Assembly: GCA_002687715.1 (NCBI GenBank)
Contig: NZBC01000209.1
Span: 1 to 40,638, forward strand
Origin: Planctomycetota bacterium
GTDB taxonomy: Bacteria; Planctomycetota; GCA-002687715
Length of the DNA: 40,638 nt
Direction of reading: 5' to 3'
Every line of letters begins with the position of its first letter. The first letter of the stretch is position 1. This document shows, in pieces, positions 27,901-36,200 of this stretch. Below the pieces are notes generated by a model. That model had not been told where the DNA came from. It ran no database searches and saw nothing but the letters and a program-made list of their open reading frames with translations. Made by a program: the position numbers and the translations under genes.

Positions 27901-29225
27901 CGGAACGATCGCCGCTCCGTACCGATGGTCCCGTTGAAGGCGGAGTAGCCGACGGTTCCCCACACTTGGTTGTCGAGGCCCATCCGCAGACTGCTCGGAC
28001 CGGCGTGCGTGTCGCCCGTGCCCCAACCAGAGAGGAGGACGTCCCGCTCATCGGCGCGGTCGTCGCCGTCCGTGTCGCGCAGGAGCAGGGTCACGGGTGG
28101 CTGGTGCACGATCACGCCCCCGCGGGCGAAGACCAGGCTGGTGGGAATACTCAGCCCGTCCGCGAAGACGGTGAAGCGGTCCGCGCGGCCGTCGCCGTCG
28201 GTGTCCTCGCAGATCTTGATCCGGTCATGTCCCTTCCCCGCCGGCTGCCGGTCGTTGGGGTAATCGACGGTCTCGGCGATCCAGAGGCGACCCCGCGCGT
28301 CCCACGCCATGGCGACGGGGTTCACGATCTCCGGCTCGGAGGCGAACAACTCGAGGTGGACACCCGACGGGACCAGGTGATGAGTCATCGAGTCCTCCGG
28401 CGGGAGGGGCTCCTGCATGGTCTTTCTGTGTGGTGAGTCGTTGCGGCGGTCCGGCCGGTAGTCGGGAATGGTGGCCGGCCGGTAGGAGAACGGCTTGGGC
28501 CTGCGCACCGGCAGCACGAACCGATCCCCCGCGGCCCACCGGACGCCGCGCTCGACGAGGTCGTGAAAGCCGGGGTGCGCCCAGGTGCGCTGGTCGTGGC
28601 CCCACGCCGTGTAGAAGACCCGCCCCTTGTCGTGCTCGCGAACCCACGTCCACGGCTCGCGATGCTCACCTTCCACGCGACAGGAGAGGACGTGGCGATC
28701 TTCGACGTGCCGGTGATGGACGTACGTCTCGTCCCAGCTCTCGAACGCCATGAAGCCCCGCGTGACGGCGTGGTCACGATCGATGATCTCGGTACGAAAC
28801 GTTCCCGTTCCGTGTCGCTGGAACTGCGCGCCGACCATCTGGACGTACGCGTCGGAGTTGCGGAAGCAGTACGACGCGCAGTGGATCGGGACGAGTCCCT
28901 TGCCGCCGGCGACGAAACCGATGAGCGCCTTCTCCTGCTCTGGACCGAGCTGGTCGAAGTTGGCGTAGATCAGCAGACAGTCGTATCCGGCCAGCGTCTT
29001 CGGGTTCAGGTCGTCGAGCGTCTCGGTGTAGGTCACCGCGATGCCCCGCCGTTCGAGGACGGGCTTCAACTGCGCGACCCGCTCCGCTGGGCGGTGATGG
29101 CCCCGGTCCCCGAGAAAGAGCAACCGAACAGGCGCCGCATCCTGCGCGAAGATCGTGGCGCATGGGATCATGGCCCCCAGCACCAGGGTGAGGCGCGCCC
29201 CACTCCACATCGTCAACATCATCAT
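24966..29225 (-). CDS. ThuA-PVC propeller-HEAT-carbohydrate binding-cytochrome c fusion
   Basis: The ~1419-residue exported protein starts in a cluster of three ATGs (29225, 29222, 29219), with TGGAGCG upstream; 29219 has the best spacing. A signal peptide (~1-28, ending IFAQ) is followed by a ThuA domain (~32-235, GGKGLVPIHCASYCF, GRVFYTAWGHDQRTW). Next is the PVC-type beta-propeller (~285-670), with GLIWIAET-like and DTDGDGRADRF calcium-type loops. HEAT-like repeats (~680-840) precede a carbohydrate-binding module around ENLLPNPSFEDRSED. A helical region leads to a mono-heme cytochrome c with CSSCH at 1296-1300 and a candidate Met ligand at 1392 (SAMPEG). The domain set suggests membrane- or periplasm-associated sugar oxidation with electrons leaving through heme (inference). 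It is a single gene, divergent from the corrinoid operon. Confidence 0.87.
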   Translation of the reverse strand: MMMLTMWSGARLTLVLGAMIPCATIFAQDAAPVRLLFLGDRGHHRPAERVAQLKPVLERRGIAVTYTETLDDLNPKTLAGYDCLLIYANFDQLGPEQEKALIGFVAGGKGLVPIHCASYCFRNSDAYVQMVGAQFQRHGTGTFRTEIIDRDHAVTRGFMAFESWDETYVHHRHVEDRHVLSCRVEGEHREPWTWVREHDKGRVFYTAWGHDQRTWAHPGFHDLVERGVRWAAGDRFVLPVRRPKPFSYRPATIPDYRPDRRNDSPHRKTMQEPLPPEDSMTHHLVPSGVHLELFASEPEIVNPVAMAWDARGRLWIAETVDYPNDRQPAGKGHDRIKICEDTDGDGRADRFTVFADGLSIPTSLVFARGGVIVHQPPVTLLLRDTDGDDRADERDVLLSGWGTGDTHAGPSSLRMGLDNQVWGTVGYSAFNGTIGTERRSFRQGVYRFLPDGSSLEFLGSTSNNTWGLGIGEAGEVFCSTANNDQCNYLAIPNRYYESVTGWHGRGLAFIADYRALHPITDKVRQVDWHGRYTAAAGCALYTARSFPASYWNRVALINSPTGHLLHLSRLEREGSGFVARDGYNAFASRDEWCAPTFAEVGPDGAIWMVDWYSYIVQHNPTPHGFETGSGNAYVTPHRDKGHARIYRLVWEDAKVPASLDLTRAAPTELVATLRNDNMLWRLHAQRLLVERGRTDVLPALLQLIADRTLDGIGSTPGAIHALWTLHGLGVLDGGDGAAPAAARAALGHPAQAVRANALRVLPRDAVSRDALLSSGVLDDGDLLVRREALLALADMPASAGAGVAVFDRLRRRENAADRWIPDAATVAAARHDAGFLRAVLARTRVASSRPVVPPAPENLLPNPSFEDRSEDASQGPVRWRPRTYSGRAQLRLARGGRTGDWCLEISSTAGADTSWFVDVDVKRNTRYRLSGWVRTESIRNLEGAYGALMNVHVMPARTITGAVAGTGGWQEVGCEFDTGNRDRVSINCLFGGWGRSRGTAWFDDVSLLELGQSNALASLPHVLGDVVRNVTRHYASRGPVESVIGTLTALAEADEGLAAYVLQGIASGWPSGKAPDLGPAKQRQLAALMKVLPFDQRVQLVSITDRWGRRDLFVDEILALRQELGRILAGPESETTARIGAARHLLRIDDGPAAVKTILTEIKPETPPEVGRGLVNTLADSASPTTGPALLDHWSSFKADIRADAVSALLRRRVWTIALLDALESGRVPRTDLSAAHWQQMRLSVDGATARRIEIIERSRPGFTNATREAVLERLLPVVATPGDPARGRQVFRTLCSSCHTFNGVGGKMAPSLEGVGARSKQDLLTEIVDPNRSLESTYRLWMVFTKDDEIFTGRLLSETRTTIELIDSGDQHHRVNRSDIDVMRASKVSAMPEGIVDGLPRDDLRALITYLRTHGQKR

Positions 29226-29358
29226 CGCTCCAGTCCGGGGCGCCCTCTCCTGTCGACCGATGTGCGCCGCCGGCATGATACCCAGGCCGGACGCGCCGAG
29301 AGATCGCAAGCGCGTCCATTCGCGCGATGTACTGACGCCCATCACGATGAGCGAGCGC

Positions 29359-29385
29359 TTGCCGACACGTGCCGGCGGGTAGAGT
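29359..29385 (+). promoter_or_regulatory. Candidate promoter and operator of the corrinoid operon
   Basis: TTGCCG (29359-29364) and TAGAGT (29380-29385) are 15 bases apart and lie just before the ATG at 29394, so the transcript could be leaderless or nearly so; no Shine-Dalgarno sequence precedes that ATG. Between and overlapping the boxes sits a near-perfect 16-base palindrome (29361-29376) with a CACGTG core, mismatched at only one pair. Its placement inside the promoter is what a repressor site would look like. Confidence 0.3.
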
Positions 29386-29393
29386 TGGGCCTC

Positions 29394-30074
29394 ATGGACG
29401 ACGTCCTCGAGGAACTCGCAGCCACCATCCGTGGGCACGGGCGGGACTCGCATGAGCGGGCGGAGGAGCTCGTGCGGACGGCGCTGGAGGACGAGACTAC
29501 ACCGGAGGTCATCCTCGAGTCGAGCCTCGTACCTGCAATGGCGGATGTCGGACGACGGTTCAGGGACCGGGAGATCTTCGTACCTCAGGTGCTGGTCTCG
29601 AGCCGGGCGATGCAAGCGGCGCTGCGGGTGCTGGAGCCGCTACTCACACCGGGGGCGTTCGAGACCAGAGGCCACGTCGTGATCGGAACGGTGAAGGGGG
29701 ACGTGCACGACATCGGGAAGAACCTCGTCGCGATGCTCCTGCGTGGATCGGGGTTCGTCGTGACGGACCTCGGCATCAACGTCCCGATGCAGCGGTTCGC
29801 CGACACGATCGAGGAGGTGCAGCCCGAGATCGTCGGGCTCTCCGCACTCCTGACGACCACCATGATGCAGATGGAATCGTATGTCGAGGAATGGGTGCGA
29901 CTCGGCCTGCGCGGCCGCGTGAAGGTGATGGTCGGTGGAGCGCCCGTGACGTCCGCATTCGCTCGGAAGATCGGCGCCGACGCGTACGGGAGGAACGCAT
30001 CCGACGCCGTCGACGCCGCGCTCGCTCTCGTTGAGGCTGGCCGCGGAGGGACCGCTGGAGAGCGGACGGCGTGA
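29394..30074 (+). CDS. Corrinoid (cobalamin-binding) methyl carrier protein
   Basis: The 226-residue protein is a MtaC/MtbC/MtgC-type corrinoid carrier. Residues ~1-90 form the helical cap domain (ETTPEVILESSLVPAMADVG, FVPQVLVSSRAM). The B12-binding Rossmann domain follows with the lower-ligand motif GDVHDIGKN (His105), S150-A-L (GLSALLTTTM) and VMVGGAPVT. The methyl group would be taken from an MttB-type enzyme and handed to a second methyltransferase. Its stop overlaps the start of the UroD-like gene (GTGA), and that gene in turn overlaps the homocysteine methyltransferase (ATGA). Upstream in-frame sequence is open but overlaps the divergent gene and lacks motifs, so ATG 29394 is the start. 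No corrinoid reactivase gene is present in the window. Confidence 0.93.
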   Translation: MDDVLEELAATIRGHGRDSHERAEELVRTALEDETTPEVILESSLVPAMADVGRRFRDREIFVPQVLVSSRAMQAALRVLEPLLTPGAFETRGHVVIGTVKGDVHDIGKNLVAMLLRGSGFVVTDLGINVPMQRFADTIEEVQPEIVGLSALLTTTMMQMESYVEEWVRLGLRGRVKVMVGGAPVTSAFARKIGADAYGRNASDAVDAALALVEAGRGGTAGERTA

Positions 30075-31258
30075 CGGGCCGCGAACGCATGCGGGCCGTG
30101 ATGACGGGGGGCACACCGGATCGCGTGCCGGTCATGTGCCAGCTCGCGCTCGGGCACTACTTCCTGAACGCCGGTCTGGACGCGATCGATATCTGGCACG
30201 ACACGGAAGCGTTCGCGGAGGCGCTCGTCACTCTGCAACGTCGCTACGGATTCGACGGCATCCTCGTGAACCTGCCCGGACGCGACCCGGACTGGCGGAG
30301 CGCCATCGACGCCGTCGAGGCCGAGCCCGACGACCCCGCGACGCGGCGGATCCGGTGGCGCGACGGCCGGGTCACCATCGCGCCGCCCGACGAGACCCCG
30401 TGGGTCGTCGCCGCGAACGGGTCGTCCACGAGACCCGCTTTCGACGACGTCGATCCGGACGGTCTCCTCTACGTCGAGCCCCACGATCTCTCCGGCGCGA
30501 AGTACCCGTTCTCGTGGGGCTTCGACGGCGAGCCAGCTCCTCTGGACCCGGATCGCTTCTTCCCGAAGTGGCACACCGACACCCTCCTCCGCGTCCGCGC
30601 ACGTGTGCCCGACGTATCCGTTCACGCCGAGGTCTTCTCGCCCTTCTCGCAACTCATGGAGCTCTGCGATCACGAGTCGGTGCTCATGGCGTTGGTGCTC
30701 GATCCGGAGCGCGTGGACGCTGCCCTGTCCCGGCTCGCCGAGGGTGCCTCCCGGCTCGCGGTCCTGTGGGCCGGTACGGACTGCGACGCCATCCTCGTCT
30801 CGTCGGCATTCGTCGGAGGTGGCCTGATCTCCCGTGAGGACTACGCGCGCTTCGAGCTGCCGCACCTTCGGCGCATCGTTCGTGCCGTTCACGAAGCGCG
30901 GCCAGGGCTTCCCGTGTACGTTCACACCTGCGGCGCCCTCGGCGACCGCCTCGACCTCGTCGCCGAGTCCGGTGTCTCCGGCATCGACACCCTCGACCCA
31001 CCCCCGCTCGGTGACGTCGAGCTCGAGGACGCGTTCCGGGAGGTTGGCGATCGTCTCTTCCTCAAGGGCAACCTCGACCCCGTCGGGACGCTGCTCGAGG
31101 GAACCGTCGACGACGTCAGGACTGCTGGGTACCAGCGGCTCGCGGCGGCACGAGGCCATGGGGGCTACATCCTCTCGACGGCTTGCTCGGTCCCTTCGCA
31201 CGCGCCACCCGAGAACATCATGGCGCTGCGAGGCATCGTCGACGAGAGCCACGCATGA
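30071..31258 (+). CDS. UroD-superfamily methyltransferase (MtbA/MtaA-like)
   Basis: The 395-residue TIM-barrel protein resembles uroporphyrinogen decarboxylase. However, it carries the zinc ligands of the methyltransferase branch: H285-x-C287 (VYVHTCGALGD) and C372 (STACSVP). It also has the N-terminal GRERMRAVMTGGTPDRVPV. MtbA and MtaA use this zinc site to move a methyl group from a corrinoid protein to a thiol. The GTG start overlaps the corrinoid gene stop. In a bacterium, coenzyme M is an unlikely acceptor; the next gene encodes a homocysteine S-methyltransferase, so this protein may itself be a demethylase for another substrate or a transfer step toward a thiol. Both readings are inference. 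True heme-pathway UroD is unlikely given the Zn motif and context. Confidence 0.88.
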   Translation: MTGRERMRAVMTGGTPDRVPVMCQLALGHYFLNAGLDAIDIWHDTEAFAEALVTLQRRYGFDGILVNLPGRDPDWRSAIDAVEAEPDDPATRRIRWRDGRVTIAPPDETPWVVAANGSSTRPAFDDVDPDGLLYVEPHDLSGAKYPFSWGFDGEPAPLDPDRFFPKWHTDTLLRVRARVPDVSVHAEVFSPFSQLMELCDHESVLMALVLDPERVDAALSRLAEGASRLAVLWAGTDCDAILVSSAFVGGGLISREDYARFELPHLRRIVRAVHEARPGLPVYVHTCGALGDRLDLVAESGVSGIDTLDPPPLGDVELEDAFREVGDRLFLKGNLDPVGTLLEGTVDDVRTAGYQRLAAARGHGGYILSTACSVPSHAPPENIMALRGIVDESHA

Positions 31259-32136
31259 ACAGGCTCCTGGATCGCCTCGCGGAAGGCGTGCTTGTGGCGG
31301 ACGGAGCCATGGGCACGATGCTCCAGTCCGCAGGCTTGGGACCGGGCGGGTGCGGCGAGGCGTGGAACGTGGAGCGGCCGCAAGTGATCCTCGAGATCCA
31401 CGAGGCCTATCGCGAGGCGGGCGCGGACCTGATCACCACGAACACGTTCGGGGGAAACCCACAGCGGCTCGCGTTTCACGGGCGCGCGGATGACGTCCAG
31501 GAGCTCAGCCGCGCCGGGGCCGTCCTCGCACGTTCCGCGGCGGGAGAGGACGGGCTCGTCCTCGGCGACCTCGGCCCATCAGGAGAGGTCCTCGCGCCCC
31601 TCGGCACCCTCGAGGCCGACGACTGGTCGCGCGGCTGCCGACTGCAATCCGAAGCCCTCCTCTCCGGCGGCGCCGACGCGATCATCGTCGAGACCCAGTA
31701 CGCCGTGACGGAGATGACGCTGGCGGTCGAGGCTGCGCACGCGGCCGGCGCGACCGTCGTCCTGGCCAGCTTCGCGTTCGGGAAGACGCCTTCGGGGCCC
31801 CGGACCATGATGGGAACGACGCCTCGCGAAGCTGCCGAGGCCATGGTCCGGGTGGGCGCCGACGTCATCGGCATGAACTGCGGCACCGGGCTCGACCGCG
31901 AGGACCACGAGAGGGTCCTCGAAGCCTACCGATCGGTCACCGCACTCCCGCTTCTCGTGCAACCGAACGCAGGCGACCCCGCGTCCATGGGCGGCGAACA
32001 GGTCCATCCGTTCGCGCCCGACGACCTCGCTGCCTGGTTCGACTCACTGGTTGGGAAGGGAGCCGCCATCGTAGGCGGGTGCTGCGGAGCGACCCCTGAA
32101 CACATCCGCGCGTTCGCTCAGCAACGGCGCGGCTGA
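31255..32136 (+). CDS. Homocysteine S-methyltransferase family protein
   Basis: The 293-residue protein matches the Pfam S-methyl_trans domain, as in the N-terminal module of MetH and in BHMT. Motifs are VLVADGAMGTMLQSAG, AGADLITTNTFGGNP, VLGDLGPSGEVL, GADAIIVETQ, and the zinc ligands C209 (GMNCGTG) with C276 and C277 (GGCCGATPEHIRA). The start overlaps the UroD-like stop as ATGA, so the three genes are one translationally coupled operon. The reaction expected is methyl transfer to homocysteine to form methionine. With a corrinoid protein two genes upstream, the methyl donor could be the methyl-corrinoid rather than methyl-folate; there is no folate-binding module. Folate-independent assimilation of methyl groups from a demethylated compound is therefore likely but inferred. 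Confidence 0.93.
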   Translation: MNRLLDRLAEGVLVADGAMGTMLQSAGLGPGGCGEAWNVERPQVILEIHEAYREAGADLITTNTFGGNPQRLAFHGRADDVQELSRAGAVLARSAAGEDGLVLGDLGPSGEVLAPLGTLEADDWSRGCRLQSEALLSGGADAIIVETQYAVTEMTLAVEAAHAAGATVVLASFAFGKTPSGPRTMMGTTPREAAEAMVRVGADVIGMNCGTGLDREDHERVLEAYRSVTALPLLVQPNAGDPASMGGEQVHPFAPDDLAAWFDSLVGKGAAIVGGCCGATPEHIRAFAQQRRG

Positions 32137-32157
32137 CGGTAGGTGCCTCGCCTCTGT

Positions 32158-33294
32158 TCACCCCTCGACGCGGGCGGTGACCTCCATCTCGAACGCGAGT
32201 TCCTCGCGGCAGACATCCGCCACGAGCGACAAGCACGGCCAGGGGACGTCGTCCCTGCGGCCCTCGAACTCCTGGCGAATCTCGTCCGTCTTCGCGTACG
32301 CGATCGCCGAGAGGACGTGCTCGTCGCGGCATCCGAAGTCGTGGAGGACGGCCCGGACATGTTGCAGGGTTGCCGCGATCTGCCGTTCCGGGTCGTTCAC
32401 GTGTTCGGTGCGACCCTCGTCGTCGATCGCAGCGGTGCCTGAGACGAAGAGGGTCTTCCCGGCCGGAGTCACGGCGAGCGTAGCTCGGGAGAAGGCAGAG
32501 CCGTACTGGAAGGCAGACTGCTGGTCACCGCCCGCGGCGACGTGGTGGCTCGCGCCGGAATCTCCGACGATTGCGACGGCGTCGAGTGCGCACGCCTGCC
32601 CTCCGCCCGCGGGAACGATCCCGATTCCGGTGCTGGCCGGCAGAACCGACCGACCGGCGGCAGGGTCGATCAGCCCGCGCTCGGTGAAGAACTCCGTCCG
32701 CACCTGGTTCAGGTCCGCGTACCAGGGGCAAATGTCGCCGAGCCACAGCCAGGTCCGTGCCAGATCCGCCGTGGTGCCGCCGGCGATCTTCAGCAACGCC
32801 TCGGCCTTCTCGAACATGCGCCGCGCCTGCCTGGGCGCGGGGCCGGCCTCGGGGGCCGCCACGCCCGCGAGGCTCACCCACTTGTGTGATCCGTCGGTGA
32901 TGACGCGACCGCGCGCGTGTCCTTCGTGCTCGAGCACCCGTGGTCGGCCGTCGGTGCGCACGGCGTGGACCTGGACCCCGGCAAGCCGGCCGGAGCCCGC
33001 CGCAACGAGGCAGGTGGGCGGTACTGCATCGGCCAGGTCCCCATAGGTCGCAGACCGGATGGCGTTCAGCCGAGTGAACGCGTCTGGGGCAGCGAAGATG
33101 CGCTCCGCGAAGATCCAGGCCTCGTCGGAGATCAGCCGGTCCCGGATTGCCTCGAATACGTGCGTGACCGATTCGTCGTCGGTGCCGTTCCCCGGTGGCA
33201 CCATGGTGACGTACAGCTCCGATGCGCCCTCGGAATGCAGGATGCGGGTCTCGAGTCCCAAGGGAGCGCCCTGATCGACTTCGGCCTCGTCCAT
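32158..33294 (-). CDS. Two-domain Rid (YjgF)/FkbO-like protein
   Basis: The 378-residue protein starts at ATG 33294, two bases after the stop of the upstream five-heme fusion gene, which indicates coupling. The C-terminal ~130 residues resemble the Rid/YjgF fold (TLFVSGTAAIDDEGRTEH, ATLQHVRAVLHDFGCRDEHV, PCLSLVADVCREELAFEMEV). The central part (ARTWLWLGDICPWYADLN, RTEFFTERGL, VLPASTGIG) resembles the chorismatase-like FkbO/Hyg5 group, which has two Rid-like halves. No signal peptide was seen, so it is probably cytoplasmic, unlike its operon partners. Rid proteins hydrolyse reactive imines; chorismatases cleave chorismate. Neither activity can be assigned here. The assignment is by remembered motif similarity. 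Confidence 0.72.
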   Translation of the reverse strand: MDEAEVDQGAPLGLETRILHSEGASELYVTMVPPGNGTDDESVTHVFEAIRDRLISDEAWIFAERIFAAPDAFTRLNAIRSATYGDLADAVPPTCLVAAGSGRLAGVQVHAVRTDGRPRVLEHEGHARGRVITDGSHKWVSLAGVAAPEAGPAPRQARRMFEKAEALLKIAGGTTADLARTWLWLGDICPWYADLNQVRTEFFTERGLIDPAAGRSVLPASTGIGIVPAGGGQACALDAVAIVGDSGASHHVAAGGDQQSAFQYGSAFSRATLAVTPAGKTLFVSGTAAIDDEGRTEHVNDPERQIAATLQHVRAVLHDFGCRDEHVLSAIAYAKTDEIRQEFEGRRDDVPWPCLSLVADVCREELAFEMEVTARVEG

Positions 33295-33296
33295 GG

Positions 33297-36200
33297 TCAG
33301 CCACCGGGTGCGGTATGCACCGTGAGATAGACCTCTTTCGAAGCCAGCGATGCACCCGACGCCGACGTGATCCCCCGCAGCTGTATCTCGCAGATGCGCG
33401 GCGTGACGTGAGCACCTGTGCGCAGGTGAAGCGTCCGACGATCGGAGCTCAGATCCATGCCGGTCACGGGAACATCCTCGTGCGCAATCTCCTCGGAGTG
33501 ATAGACGCCCTTGTACTCGTGAAACCAGCGGTGGACCTTGCGACACGCATCGGGCCCGACCGAAGCCGGGTCGACGGGGCCGGTGAAGGTGATCTCGAAC
33601 CCGTCGGCGACCGTCCGCGCCTCGAGGATCGCGAACGGTGACGCCGGTTGCGGCCACACCCGGTAGATGCCGCCTCGCGCACGTTCCGGATACCAATCGC
33701 CCTCCGACATGAACCCGACATACAACGCGCCGTCGGGCCCGAACGCGAGATCAGTAGGGCCGGCGTCGATGCCTTCGAGAAAGGCGTAGCACGCTCCCTG
33801 CCGCAGCGAACCGACGGCCTGATCGGTCCAGCGGATGACCCGGCGCGTGTTGTAGTCGGCGGCGAAGGCGTGGCCCTGGAAGACGCCAAACGGTCTGGCG
33901 GACTCGGCGAACGCAACTCCGTTGAGCGAGCGACACCAGGGGTAGGGCACGTAGAGCACGGGCTTCTTCACCTTGTGCTGGTCGGGCTCTCCCCAGCCAT
34001 AGTGGTCGCCGACCTGCATCTGATTGATGGTGCAGGTGACATTCCAGTGCCCCTGGTTGCCCGTGAAGTAGATGCGGCCGGCCCGGTTGCTCGTCCAGCC
34101 GAAGTTGTAGCGAGTACCGTCGCCGACTTTCACCGTGCGTCCGTCGGGCGTGATCTGGAGGACGCTTCCACGAAAGTGGTGTCCGCGGACCTTCTTCGGA
34201 CGTTCGAAGGGCGTACTCGTGGACGCGTACAGGTTCCCTCGCCGGTCTCGCGCAAGACCGAAGGTCCAGTCCCAGGGATGGCCCGCCCAATCCCACGCCG
34301 AGCTCAGGATGTCGTAGGAGTCCGCGCGTCCATCGTGATCCGCGTCGCGGATCCGGTAGACCGCACCCGGACTGCAAGCGTGCAGGACATCGCCGAACAC
34401 GTCGAGGGCATTGACCTGGTCGAGCGTCCCTCCGAAGGTCCGGTACTGATCCGGCACGCCGTCGGCGTCCGCGTCCTCGACGATCCGGATCTCGCCATCG
34501 TAGCCGCCCGCGATCAGCTTCCCGCGCCAGAACGCGAGCGCGCATACCAGGAAGTCGTCGGGCAAGGGGAGCCGCTCGACGCGGTAGCCCGCGGGAGCAC
34601 TGACACCGCCAGGGCGCTCCAACGCATCGAGCAGGCGGGCGGACGCTTCGTAGGCCGGCGCCTCCTCCGGAGGAGGACGAGAATCCCCTGGCCACGATCG
34701 TGGCGGACCGGACCGGACGTCGGACGCACGCGCGTGCCGAGATACCTGGACGACGACTTCTCCGCCACCGCTCGTGCCGGAGTCGGTGAGCAGGATCGCC
34801 ACGCGTCCCGCACCCGGGAGGGACTCCGGGTCGAAGACAGCGTCCGGCAAGAGCGGCTCGTCGGTGAACGGTTGCAGGACGGGACAGGTGATCGCCGCCG
34901 GTGGGGTGACCCACCGCGCCGCGCCGTTCGCTTTCGCGCGGACGGCGAGGACGCCGCCCTTCGTCTGCGCGACGATCGTCGGCTGCTCGTGGAGCAACGC
35001 GCCCGACTCCTCCGCGGGGGCCGCCCCGGGAATCTGTACGACGGCGTCGTACTCGGGCGGCAGGCCCGTGATCCTGATCCGACGCGTGTACCCGCTCGAG
35101 TCTTCGCCGGGCGGGTTCGGATCGACGGTCTCTACCACCGTTACCCATGGGCCGACGAACGGATCAGCGCCCCGGTGCCCCGGCGCGCGAAGGCGATAGG
35201 TTATCCGCGCGGCCCGCGTCAGGATGTCCACGCGGTCCAACCATCCGAAGCGGTCACGCCACGACGGTGGTGCGGTCCAGTTGCCCGACGCGCGCTCACG
35301 AAACACGATCGGCGGGCTGCGGTCGGAGCTCGTCCAGAGTAGCTTTCCCGATGGCACCCACCGGTGGTGGGCACCGTGTCGACCAACCTCACGCAGAAAC
35401 CCCCCTGTCCAATGGCCCAGCCAGGACAGCCGGCCGCCGTCGAACAGCAGTGAGGGGCCGTCCTTGAACCCGATCGCCACGCCCCGGGTTGCTTGCAACG
35501 GTCCGTTTCCCCGGATGCGTCCCTGCACGACAGCCGGTCGGTCGCCCGGCACCGGGACGACCCGCTCCGGCGCCTTCGCGATCGCGATGCGGTTCGGTGG
35601 CGTCGTGGTGAGGTACCGCCACAGCACCTCCTTCTGGGCGAGAAGGTCCTGTCCCGCGACATCCGCCACCGCCGTGGAGAACGACGGCATGGGCGTCCCC
35701 GGCCGGATCCGCTCCGGGTTGGAGAGCCACCGGTGGAACCACGCTCGGCTGATCCGGCGCCCGACCATCGCGAGGTCCGGCCCGACCGTCCCGCCCGCGG
35801 GCACGTGCTTCCCGACGTGATGGCACGCGGCGCACGCGAATCCCGTGTGGCTGAGCAGCTTCGTGGCCGCCGGGGCGAGGTTCTTCGGCAGGTGCGCCGG
35901 CGCCTTCGGACCCGGGTCGTCCCGGACCGAGTCCGTCGCGACGAGCCAGTCCACGATCGCGTTGCGCTCGTGGTCGTCCATCGCAAAACGCGGCATGCGC
36001 ATGACCAGCCAAGGACGGGCCGACGGTGCCTTGCCGGACAGCACATCGCCGAGCCACGCCGGCTTGAGCTTGGCGCCGACCCCGCTCAGATCGGGAGCCA
36101 CGAGAGCCTCGGCGATGGACGGGCGGTCAGCGTTCTCGCTCGCACCCTCACCGAGGTACCGGAGCAGCGCACCCTGAAAGCGCTCGGCCCCCGCACCGTC

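Noticed and set aside
25515..28436. Long plus-strand open frames opposite the ThuA/PVC fusion
   Set aside because: They show no motif or export signal, and their composition is that of antisense GC-rich coding DNA.
30071..31258. Heme-pathway uroporphyrinogen decarboxylase
   Set aside because: The HxC...C zinc set and the position between a corrinoid protein and a homocysteine methyltransferase point to the methyltransferase branch.
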